A stretch of 22,438 bases of DNA from Bacillota bacterium (GTDB lineage: Bacteria; Bacillota; Clostridia; Oscillospirales; Acutalibacteraceae), in the NCBI GenBank assembly GCA_023401495.1, contig JAEXDU010000074.1, forward strand, positions 1-22,438. Direction: 5' to 3'. Position numbers and translations under genes: made by a program. Shown here piece by piece: positions 14,463 to 20,918 of this stretch (position 1 is the stretch's first letter; each line of letters begins with the position of its first letter). Under the pieces are notes generated by a model, which did no database searches, was not told where the DNA came from, and saw only the letters and a program-made list of their open reading frames with translations.

Positions 14463-15434
14463 ATGGAGATCAAGGAAATCATTTCGGACATCAAGGGGAA
14501 AATGAAGTCGTCCGGTGGTTTGAAAAAGGTATATTTTGTCGCATGCGGCGGCTCGCAGGCAGCGATTTATCCTGCGAAATATTTGATGGAGTGTGAAGCG
14601 AAAAATATCGGAACCGGCATCTTCAACAGCAACGAGTTTGTTTACGCAACGCCCGAATCGGTCGATGACCGCTGCATCTGCGTGATCTGCTCGCTGAAGG
14701 CCACAGCCGAAACCGTGGAGGCGGTTAAATTAGCGAATGCAAGAGGCGCTTACACCATCGCAATGACCGGCTTTCCCGATACCGCCATGGCCCAGACCGG
14801 CAAGTACGCGGTCGTCTATTCCAATGGGGATGATCAGGTCTATTCCGAGGCGAATCAAGCGCTGGCCTTAAAGCTTGTGTTCGAGATTCTGTATCAGTTT
14901 GAGGGCTATGCCCACTATGATGCGGCAATGCAGGCTTATGGAAAGATCGATTCGATCGTTGCCGAGGCAAAAGAGAGCATGCTGCCCGCTGCAAAGGCTT
15001 TTGGGGAGCGGTACAAGGACGAAGAAATTTTTTACGTGATGGGCAGCGGTCCGCTCACGGGCACAGCCTACACCATGGCATGCTGCCATTTGATGGAGAT
15101 GCAGTGCCGTCATGCGGTGATGCTGCACAGCGGGGAGTATTTCCACGGCCCGTTTGAAACGACAGACAAAAAATTGCCGATCATTTTGCTGATGAGCACG
15201 GGGAAAACACGTTTTCTGGATGAGAGGGTACTGAAGTTCCTGAAAACCTACGCGGAAAACTACACGGTCATCGACGCGGCAGACACCGGACTTTCTCAGA
15301 TCGACAGCAGTGTTTCGGAGTATTTCAATTCTGCCGTCATGATTCCGCTCGAGCGCTTCTTCGTTTTGCAGATGGCGGAAATCCGCGGGCGTTCCATGGA
15401 CGACCGCCGCTATATGTGGAAGGTAGAATACTGA
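14463..15434 (+). CDS. SIS-domain deglycase, FrlB/FraB-like
   Basis: This 323-residue protein has two SIS domains. The first opens KKVYFVACGGSQAA (21-34), and the second contains YVMGSGPLTGTAY and HSGEYFHGPFE (about 221-231). It ends MDDRRYMWKVEY, like FrlB and FraB. In FrlB and FraB the conserved Glu and His near this region act as catalytic acid/base to split 6-phosphofructosyl amines into glucose 6-phosphate and the free amine. This is the expected partner of the FrlD-like kinase at the start of the operon. The ATG follows GAGAGGAG by about seven bases. A gap of 157 bp with a strong hairpin separates it from the receptor gene, so it may be expressed less. The amine released is unknown. Confidence 0.87.
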   Translation: MEIKEIISDIKGKMKSSGGLKKVYFVACGGSQAAIYPAKYLMECEAKNIGTGIFNSNEFVYATPESVDDRCICVICSLKATAETVEAVKLANARGAYTIAMTGFPDTAMAQTGKYAVVYSNGDDQVYSEANQALALKLVFEILYQFEGYAHYDAAMQAYGKIDSIVAEAKESMLPAAKAFGERYKDEEIFYVMGSGPLTGTAYTMACCHLMEMQCRHAVMLHSGEYFHGPFETTDKKLPIILLMSTGKTRFLDERVLKFLKTYAENYTVIDAADTGLSQIDSSVSEYFNSAVMIPLERFFVLQMAEIRGRSMDDRRYMWKVEY

Positions 15435-15483
15435 TTTTCCTGCTTTGCCTGGCCGTTAAACAGGCAAATTGCCTCAGTTGTAC

Positions 15484-15512
15484 TTGAATATTCCCGCTTC
15501 ATGAAGTACACT
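15484..15512 (+). promoter_or_regulatory. Possible promoter of the GntR-family gene
   Basis: TTGAAT (15484-15489) and TACACT (15507-15512) are 17 bases apart in the 175-bp gap before the regulator. The match is modest; read-through from the deglycase gene is also possible because no terminator is visible between them. Confidence 0.35.
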
Positions 15513-15609
15513 AAAAAGATAGATATGGGATTGGGAGCGAATTTGTTTCGCACTTTGATCCCTTCAATACAAATCGGCCAGGGCCGGCTTGCATAGGGAG
15601 AGATTCAGA

Positions 15610-16317
15610 ATGTTGAAATCCAAGGCGATCACACCCTTGTATCAACAGTTGATGGATAAGCTGAAAGATCAGATCGGTGGCGGATACTATCAGCCCGGGG
15701 ACCAATTGCCTTCTGAAGTGGATATGGCCAAACAGAACGACGTGAGCGTGATTACTGCCCGCAAGGCGGTAAACGAGCTGGCCGCTCTTGGTTTTGTTGA
15801 GAAAAAGCAGGGGAAAGGCACCTTTGTGGCGGTTCCGAAATATTGGAGGGATTACCGCAGAATCATGGGATTTTCGGAATCCTGCCGGATGGCGGGGCTG
15901 ACCGCGGGCAGCCGGCTGCTGGAGCATAAGCTGGTTGTTCCATCGGATAAGATCGTGCAGTCTCTTGGCTTGCCTGCCGGGTCGCAGACGGTGTTTATTT
16001 CGCGCCTGCGGTTTGTCAATTTGGAACCCATGGCGATTGAAAACAGCTATTTCTCCTTGAAATACGCGTTTTTGCTGGAAGAATCGCTGGACGGCTCCTT
16101 ATTTGAGGTGCTCAGAGAGCGTGCAAATGTGGTCGTAGCAAAATCGCAGAAGCAGATTGAAATCTGCCGTGCCACCTCTTCGGAGGGAAAGCTGCTGAAC
16201 ATCAGCAAAAATGATCCGCTCCTTTTGGTAAAGAGCACGGCTTACGTCGAAACCGGCGAACCGGTTTATGTCTGCTCGCAGATCATTAACGGAGAACGAT
16301 TCACGCTGTATCTGTAA
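15610..16317 (+). CDS. GntR-family (HutC/UTRA) transcriptional regulator
   Basis: This 235-residue protein has an N-terminal winged helix (about 1-72; PLYQQLMDKLKDQIGGG, QLPSEVDMAKQNDVS, then TARKAVNELAALGFV and KKQGKGTFV) and a UTRA effector domain (about 90-235; FISRLRFVN, ENSYFS, and a closing VYVCSQIINGERFTLYL). HutC-type regulators bind palindromic operators as dimers and release them when a sugar phosphate or amine metabolite binds UTRA; FrlR of the fructoselysine system belongs to this group. It is therefore the best candidate for binding the CTAATATA-N4-TATATTAG sites at 3877 and 4118. ATG 15610 follows GGGAGAG. The preceding 175 bp hold no gene. Confidence 0.92.
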   Translation: MLKSKAITPLYQQLMDKLKDQIGGGYYQPGDQLPSEVDMAKQNDVSVITARKAVNELAALGFVEKKQGKGTFVAVPKYWRDYRRIMGFSESCRMAGLTAGSRLLEHKLVVPSDKIVQSLGLPAGSQTVFISRLRFVNLEPMAIENSYFSLKYAFLLEESLDGSLFEVLRERANVVVAKSQKQIEICRATSSEGKLLNISKNDPLLLVKSTAYVETGEPVYVCSQIINGERFTLYL

Positions 16318-16363
16318 AGAACATACTGTGAAACGGACTTCTTCCGTTGTAAAAAAAGAGAGA

Positions 16364-16407
16364 GAAAAAGGGATGCGCACAGCAGCTGCTGTGCGCATCC
16401 CTTTTTC
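16364..16407. terminator. Bidirectional terminator, 44-bp perfect palindrome
   Basis: The 44 bases are a perfect inverted repeat centred at 16385/16386, with GGGATGCGCACAGCAG as its inner arm and A/T runs on both outer edges. It serves the GntR-family gene from the left and the YeiH-family gene from the right, whose stop codon is 2 bp away. Confidence 0.88.
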
Positions 16408-16408
16408 A

Positions 16409-17407
16409 TTATAATAGATAGCTTAGCAGGCTGTACTGCACGGCCAACGAAGTGATCGCCAGAATCGCCCAACAGGAGAGGCCGAGCACGATCGGCCGCC
16501 AGCCGTGCTTGACCAGATCGACCAGATTGGTGTTCAGGCCGATCGCCGCCATTGCCATGACGATCACAAATTTGCCGAAAGTGGCCAGCGCCTTTCCCAT
16601 TCCCGTCGGGAGGGGGATAAAGGTGTTGATGATCGCCGCCGCGACAAAGCCCAGAACAAACCACGGGAAAATTTTTGCGAAGCTGTAATTTGCATTGCCT
16701 GCGCGCGACTGCCGTTTGGCTGTGTAAAAAGCAAGCACTAAGGTAATGGGAATGATCATCAGCGTGCGTGTCAGCTTGACAATGACCGCCAGATTGCCCG
16801 CTGCGTCGCTGAAGGTGTAGCCCGCCGCCACAACGGAAGAGGTGTCGTTAATGGCGGTACCGGCCCACAGGCCGAAGTGAAAATCCGACATCTGCATGGT
16901 GTGGCCCAAAAACGGGAACAGGAACGCCGCAATCACATTGAAAAAGAAGATCGTCGAGATGGAGCGTGCCACGTCTTCATCCTTTGCGCCGATGACGGGG
17001 GCCGTTGCCGCGATGGCCGAGCCGCCGCAGATGGCCGTGCCGACACCGATGAGGATATTCGTGTCGCGGTCTACCTTCAGCGCCTTACCGATCAGATACG
17101 CTCCCAGGAACGTGGCGGTGAGGGTAAAGGCCATCAGCAGCAGGGTCTGGCTGCCGGCCTTAAAGATCTGGAACAGGTTCATGTCGAAGCCCAGCAGAAT
17201 AATGGAATATTGCAGCAGCTTTTTCGAGGTGTAGGTGATGCCGCTCTGAAATGCCGCCGGGCGTTTCCAGAATGCCAGCAGCATGCCGAACAGGATGCCG
17301 AGTACCGGGCTGCCGATCACCGGGAATTGTTGGCCCAGAATCCATGCCGGTACGGCGATGATCGCCGCCAGCGAGATTCCGGGCAGTTTTTTGATGACTG
17401 AATCCAT
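16409..17407 (-). CDS. YeiH-family (UPF0324) putative sulfate/sulfonate exporter
   Basis: This 332-residue integral membrane protein has about ten hydrophobic segments. Family landmarks are the N-terminal LGILFGMLLAF with its preceding GSP, KLLQYSIILLGF (about 63-74), the central IGVGTAICGGSAIAATAPVI (about 120-139), and GTAINDTSSVVAAG (about 182-195). The family (Cons_hypoth698) is annotated as putative sulfate exporters because some members accompany sulfonate degradation; direct proof of substrate is scarce. The start has AAGGAG about ten bases upstream. It is a single-gene transcription unit with its own promoter, a leader of about 200 nt and a shared terminator. Its relation to the sulfur-responsive operon at the left end is only thematic. 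Confidence 0.88.
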   Translation of the reverse strand: MDSVIKKLPGISLAAIIAVPAWILGQQFPVIGSPVLGILFGMLLAFWKRPAAFQSGITYTSKKLLQYSIILLGFDMNLFQIFKAGSQTLLLMAFTLTATFLGAYLIGKALKVDRDTNILIGVGTAICGGSAIAATAPVIGAKDEDVARSISTIFFFNVIAAFLFPFLGHTMQMSDFHFGLWAGTAINDTSSVVAAGYTFSDAAGNLAVIVKLTRTLMIIPITLVLAFYTAKRQSRAGNANYSFAKIFPWFVLGFVAAAIINTFIPLPTGMGKALATFGKFVIVMAMAAIGLNTNLVDLVKHGWRPIVLGLSCWAILAITSLAVQYSLLSYLL

Positions 17408-17614
17408 GAACTACCACTCCTTATGTTATCTGCTGATCAGCAGAAATTCTACTTTTTCATTTGTTTTCTGGATGCGGAAAACAGTTTTTCGCTCGCAAAG
17501 AAAATCACCTTTTTTGAAAGGTGATAATAACTTTAGCGGATTTCCCCGTACGGAAATTTCTGCTGGTGCAGTACACGCTTGCTTGTGCCGAGGCGTGGGT
17601 CTTGCTTTCTTTGC
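17408..17614 (-). promoter_or_regulatory. Hairpin-rich leader of the YeiH-family gene
   Basis: On the minus strand the transcript would fold into successive stems: CACGC/GCGTG (17574-17597), CTGC/GCAG (17560-17571), ATTTCC/GGAAAT (17540-17557) and the attenuator-like stem at 17504-17525. No reading frame with a ribosome binding site is seen. The leader's length and the final terminator-like stem suggest transcription attenuation or a riboswitch, but I recognise no known class. Confidence 0.4.
17497..17525 (-). terminator. Attenuator-like hairpin in the YeiH leader
   Basis: On the minus strand ATCACCTTT (17517-17525) pairs with AAAGGTGAT (17504-17512) around a 4-nt loop and is followed by TTTCTTT. 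It lies about 90 bp before the start codon, so it would stop transcription inside the leader unless an alternative fold prevents it. Confidence 0.5.
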
Positions 17615-17620
17615 CTGCTT

Positions 17621-17649
17621 ATTATAACGCCAGGCGATCAATAAGTAAA
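17621..17649 (-). promoter_or_regulatory. Promoter of the YeiH-family gene
   Basis: On the minus strand TTTACT (17644-17649) and a perfect TATAAT (17621-17626) are 17 bases apart. Just upstream, ATAAGTAA (17641-17648) and TTACTTAT (about 17681-17688) form an inverted repeat that could be an operator. The stretch from about 17690 to 17814 shows nothing I can identify. Confidence 0.65.
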
Positions 17650-17814
17650 ATATGATTATTTTATCTTATTCATTATAAATTACTTATAATTAGAGATACA
17701 CAGCTCAAATCTCTCGCCCCCAAACGGTGGGAAATACCCTTACTTCTGGTTTTAAAGTGACTGGGCTCCGCTCGAACTCTTTGATTTCGTCAGCGGGGCA
17801 GGTTCTCTTGTCAA

Positions 17815-17840
17815 TAAAAAAGCAGCCCAAACGGGCTGCT
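17815..17840 (-). terminator. Terminator of the cyclo-ligase gene
   Basis: On the minus strand AGCAGCCC and GGGCTGCT form an 8-bp perfect stem with a 4-nt loop (17821-17840), followed by a T run opposite 17815-17820. It lies 34 bp beyond the stop codon. Confidence 0.88.
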
Positions 17841-17873
17841 CGAAAAAGCGATTGTTAGGAACGCTGCAAATGA

Positions 17874-18443
17874 TTATTCGTGGGAAAAGCAGCCGGCCTC
17901 TGTAATCACGACCGGGACGGCAATATCGTGCGGCTCCGTCGGAATCTGCTCGCAGAGCAGGCGTTCCCGGCAGATCAGAACTGAGCAGAAGGACGCCTGC
18001 TCAAGAAAGCGGTCGTAATAGCCGCCTCCATAGCCCAGACGGTTTCCCTGCCTGTCGCACGAAACGCAGGGGAGGATCGCAAAATCAATTTCTGCTGGGG
18101 TGACGAGCGTGCTGTCTGCAGCGGGCTCCAGAATTCCCATCATTCCGCTGTGCAGTTCAGCAAGAGAATGGATTTCCCGCGCTTCCATAATGCCTTTGCC
18201 GATGCAGAGCGGAATCGCGATGCGCTTGCCGTCGGAAAACGCCTGCTCGATCAAGAGGCTGGTATTGATTTCACTGGCAGTACCGACAAAGCAAAAAATC
18301 GTTTTTGCTGTTTGATAGCAGGGGTGACTGAGGATGTTCTGCACAATCCCCCGATTGGATTCTTCAATATAGTCTGGGGTCAGTGCCGCAATTCTTTTTT
18401 TGAGTTCGGCACGCAGTTTCTTTTTTTCTTCCGGAACAGACAT
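17874..18443 (-). CDS. 5-formyltetrahydrofolate cyclo-ligase
   Basis: This 189-residue cytosolic enzyme (methenyltetrahydrofolate synthetase) uses ATP to convert 5-formyl-THF to 5,10-methenyl-THF, recycling a dead-end folate. Family signatures are KKKLRAELKKRI at the N-terminus, CFVGTASEINTS (substrate and ATP site), RIAIPLCIG, and the nucleotide-binding LPCVSCDRQGNRLGYGGGYYDRFL region near residues 135-158, here given as a landmark. ATG 18443 has a GGGAGG site; the frame is open for another 112 codons upstream but that part is not protein-like. FolD, which uses the same folate pool, is at the other end of the window under separate control. Confidence 0.93.
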   Translation of the reverse strand: MSVPEEKKKLRAELKKRIAALTPDYIEESNRGIVQNILSHPCYQTAKTIFCFVGTASEINTSLLIEQAFSDGKRIAIPLCIGKGIMEAREIHSLAELHSGMMGILEPAADSTLVTPAEIDFAILPCVSCDRQGNRLGYGGGYYDRFLEQASFCSVLICRERLLCEQIPTEPHDIAVPVVITEAGCFSHE

Positions 18444-18495
18444 AAGGAACCTCCCTTTCTGCTGTAAGGCGCGCCCCAAAGGCGCCGCCTGCCTT

Positions 18496-18524
18496 AGCAT
18501 AGCATGTCCGCGATTCGATTGCAA
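18496..18524 (-). promoter_or_regulatory. Promoter of the cyclo-ligase gene
   Basis: On the minus strand TTGCAA (18519-18524) and TATGCT (18496-18501) are 17 bases apart, giving a start near 18489 and a 45-nt leader. This also shows that the long open frame upstream is not part of the gene. Confidence 0.55.
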
Positions 18525-18536
18525 CCCGCATATTAA

Positions 18537-18643
18537 CAGGGCGCCGGGAAAGCTGCACAGCCGCAAAATGGTGAAACAATTTTGCTCCCTGTGTTGCCGT
18601 GTGCCCTGAGGGGTACCGTGAGCCCGCAAGATAGCTGCACCCC
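18537..18643 (-). ncRNA. Structured gene-free stretch, possible small RNA
   Basis: Nested inverted repeats occur between the transporter and the cyclo-ligase: CAGGGC/GCCCTG (18537-18542 with 18603-18608) encloses GGGA/TCCC (18546-18549 with 18586-18589), which encloses GCAAAAT/ATTTTGC (18563-18569 with 18579-18585). Next to it GGGGT/ACCCC (18610-18614 with 18639-18643) forms another stem. No gene is visible. A structured RNA upstream of a cyclo-ligase gene recalls 6S RNA next to ygfA in proteobacteria, but I cannot confirm the 6S fold, so identity is open. Confidence 0.25.
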
Positions 18644-18738
18644 GTAAGGTCAGCCATATACAACGAGCATGCTGTTTTCTTTGCCACATCGCCTCTTGTC
18701 TTGCACAATTTTCGGCAGCCTGTATCGATATACAGGAA

Positions 18739-18768
18739 CAGGGCGCGATACTTTCGTACCGCGCCCTG
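18739..18768 (-). terminator. 3' hairpin after the citrate transporter gene
   Basis: Read on the minus strand this is a 13-bp stem with one G-U pair and a GAAA tetraloop; on the plus strand the same position is an A/C mismatch, so the element is built for minus-strand RNA. It is 36 bp after the transporter stop. The T tract is weak (TTCCTGT), and a second hairpin CCTGTAT/ATACAGG follows. Confidence 0.6.
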
Positions 18769-18803
18769 CCTGGGGGCAAAACTTATTTGAAAAAAGGAGA
18801 AGG

Positions 18804-20186
18804 TTATTTAAACAACGGCACAGACCCGGTAATGGCCGCCATAGCGATAAAGATGACGAAGATACCGATGGCCCATTTCGCGCACTGTTTCTGCCACTCG
18901 CCCATGTCCAGTCCGGTCAGGTTCAGCAGCAGGTAAATGAAAGCGACCAGGGGGCTCAAAAGGTGGAATGCCTGGCCCAGCAGAGATGCGGTGCCGAGCT
19001 CCAGAGCGGTGTAGCCGTAACGGTAACCGGCCTCTGCGAATACCGGCAGCACGCCGTAGTAGAACGCGTCGTTGGACAGGAAGAAGGTGCCGGGTGCGGA
19101 GATGACCGCCGTTACCAGACCCCACCATCGGCCCATCTGCTCGGGGATCAGATAGATCATGCTGGAAGCCAGAGCGTCGGACATGCCGGAGTTGGTGAAC
19201 AGACCCATAAAGATACCGGCCGCCATAACGAGGATGGATACCTGCAGAGCATCGCCGGCGTTGTCGGAGATACGGGCCTTCTGATCCTTAATGGAACGAT
19301 AGTTGATGAGTACAGCCAGGGCAGTGCCAACCAGGAAGATAAATACAGACGGGAAGGTGCCGAGAACCAGCATGACAACCGCGCCGACAGTCAGGATCGC
19401 GTTGATCCAGATCAGCTTCGGGCGCTTGAGAGCTTCCTCTTCGGGAGTAGCGGGCTTGGTCAGCGCTTCAATTTCCTCATGGTTCAGGTGCTGAATGCCA
19501 ACTCTCTTGCGCTCTTTCAGACCCAGATAGTAAGCGACGCCGAGCATGTAAACGATAGCGACACCCATGCCGGGCAGCAGAGCGTTCAGGATGCTCTGCT
19601 CAGAAACCTCACCCAGCACAGAGATCACGCGGGCGGTCGGTCCGCCCCAGGGCAGCAGGTTCATAATCGTGTTCATCAGAACGGTCAGAACGCCGAGGTT
19701 CATCATCTTAAGACCCAGCTTCTGGTAGATCGGGATGAACGCGGTGCAGACGATCAAAGTGGTAGTTGTTCCGTCGCCGTTCAGGGAGACCATCGCGGCA
19801 ACTGCCGCGGTGCCGACCAAAACCTTTACCGGGTCGCCGCCGGCCAGACGGATAATGAACTTGGTGACGGGATCAAACAGACCTACGTTCAGCATCACAG
19901 AGAAGAACAGGATGGCGAACAACAGCATGATTGCGGTTGTGGAGGTCGTTTTCAGACCAGCCGCAGTCCAATCGCCGATGATCCGGACCTGATCCCACAT
20001 GGTTACGTCGGAAACAGGAATTTCTTTGGCCTTTGCCACCAGCTCAGCGTACTGATTTCCCAGTGCGCCAAAGAGTGTGAATACGATAGGTACCAATACC
20101 AGAGCGGTGAATGGTTGCATTTTTTTGGAGATGACCAGCGCAAGGAATACGATGATCATGACCCATGCTAATACAGTTAAAAACAT
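18804..20186 (-). CDS. CitMHS-family citrate (metal-citrate):H+ symporter
   Basis: This 460-residue membrane protein has about twelve hydrophobic segments. Diagnostic CitMHS segments are SLNGDGTTTTLIV (about 134-146) and MNTIMNLLPWGGPTAR (about 171-186) in the first half, and SAPGTFFLSNDAFYYGVLP (about 370-388) in the second. The family (CitM, CitH of Bacillus) imports citrate as a complex with a divalent cation. It lies 155 bp downstream of citX on the same strand, so citrate lyase genes and the citrate importer are together. Start ATG 20186 has a GAGGAGG site. Confidence 0.92.
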   Translation of the reverse strand: MFLTVLAWVMIIVFLALVISKKMQPFTALVLVPIVFTLFGALGNQYAELVAKAKEIPVSDVTMWDQVRIIGDWTAAGLKTTSTTAIMLLFAILFFSVMLNVGLFDPVTKFIIRLAGGDPVKVLVGTAAVAAMVSLNGDGTTTTLIVCTAFIPIYQKLGLKMMNLGVLTVLMNTIMNLLPWGGPTARVISVLGEVSEQSILNALLPGMGVAIVYMLGVAYYLGLKERKRVGIQHLNHEEIEALTKPATPEEEALKRPKLIWINAILTVGAVVMLVLGTFPSVFIFLVGTALAVLINYRSIKDQKARISDNAGDALQVSILVMAAGIFMGLFTNSGMSDALASSMIYLIPEQMGRWWGLVTAVISAPGTFFLSNDAFYYGVLPVFAEAGYRYGYTALELGTASLLGQAFHLLSPLVAFIYLLLNLTGLDMGEWQKQCAKWAIGIFVIFIAMAAITGSVPLFK

Positions 20187-20276
20187 AAGCGATCCTCCTC
20201 AAATTAGTTGGGCATGCCCGGCGACCATGGTTCCCGAACGTGCATGCACGCCTGACCGGACTATGTAGGCGGAAGG

Positions 20277-20292
20277 CTCCCGTTGCCGGGAG
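20277..20292 (-). promoter_or_regulatory. Hairpin in the citX-transporter gap
   Basis: A 6-bp stem CTCCCG/CGGGAG with a 4-nt loop lies in the 155-bp gap (20187-20341). It has no T tract. It may adjust transcript levels between citX and the transporter or mark an RNA-processing site. No good promoter was seen in the gap. Confidence 0.35.
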
Positions 20293-20341
20293 ACATTCCA
20301 AAAAGGAAATAAGCCAGTGTGCTGTGTTACGATTCCGCGTT

Positions 20342-20917
20342 TCACTGCGTGGATCCGTTCTTCTCCAGCTCCCGTATGTTTTCCTCCAGCAGCTGAATCA
20401 GGCGCTGCTGCAGCATGGGGACCGGATGAAGCCGTCTGCTTGCGCAGATTCTGGCATCCTGATCGCAGATCAGGCATCGTCTGGGCTCATAGCCGAGTTC
20501 CACTCTGCTTCGAGTCCGCACAAGCCCATCCTTTTGATCCAGCACATCCGCGTCGAACAATCTGCCCAGTTTTTCTTCCTCAAATAAAATCATGTTACGC
20601 TTCACCTCGAAGGAATCCTCCGGGATGACCCAGAAAGCCTCCGGCCCTGTGCGCAGGCTCAGCCGCTTCTGGTAGTTCGGCTGCCAGCTTTGATTCGACA
20701 GGATTTCACGCATCCGGTTTTCCCCGTAATCGAACAAAGCTAAAATTTCCCCGTTGCTTTTGATAGGCCCGGGAATGTTGCATTTCAGAGAGATCACACA
20801 GCTTTTCGGGAAGCGCCTGAGCAGCTCCTCAATGAACTGTACCCGCCGCTCGCGGTTCAGAAGAACCTCATTGAGTTCGGGGGTCACTCCGTGTGCAAAC
20901 ATTTCTGCCGCATTCAT
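20342..20917 (-). CDS. citX: CitX, citrate lyase holo-[acyl-carrier protein] synthase
   Basis: This 191-residue protein is the transferase that attaches the 2'-(5''-triphosphoribosyl)-3'-dephospho-CoA prosthetic group to the citrate lyase acyl carrier protein CitD. The family signature is CLICDQDARICASRRLHP (about 148-165), with conserved cysteines, preceded by the usual RNREERR-like helix near the N-terminus (here LLNRERRVQFIEELL). Its ATG lies one base after the citF stop codon, so translation is coupled. CitG, which makes the precursor, is not in the window. In some bacteria citX and citG are fused; here CitX stands alone. Confidence 0.93.
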   Translation of the reverse strand: MNAAEMFAHGVTPELNEVLLNRERRVQFIEELLRRFPKSCVISLKCNIPGPIKSNGEILALFDYGENRMREILSNQSWQPNYQKRLSLRTGPEAFWVIPEDSFEVKRNMILFEEEKLGRLFDADVLDQKDGLVRTRSRVELGYEPRRCLICDQDARICASRRLHPVPMLQQRLIQLLEENIRELEKNGSTQ

Positions 20918-20918
20918 C

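Noticed and set aside
15509..15530. A third copy of the CACTAATATA half-site near the GntR-gene promoter.
   Set aside because: Only the first six bases match and there is no opposing half-site.
17690..17814. Possible tRNA-like or remnant sequence in the gap left of the cyclo-ligase terminator.
   Set aside because: No cloverleaf, anticodon arm or TTCGAATC-like element could be assembled.
18444..18779. N-terminal extension of the cyclo-ligase by 112 codons.
   Set aside because: The sequence is not protein-like, it spans a promoter and structured DNA, and ATG 18443 has a strong ribosome binding site and family-normal length.
18669..20171. A 500-codon open frame on the plus strand.
   Set aside because: It is antisense to the CitMHS transporter, and its Gln/His/Asp-rich translation is the typical mirror of membrane-protein codons.
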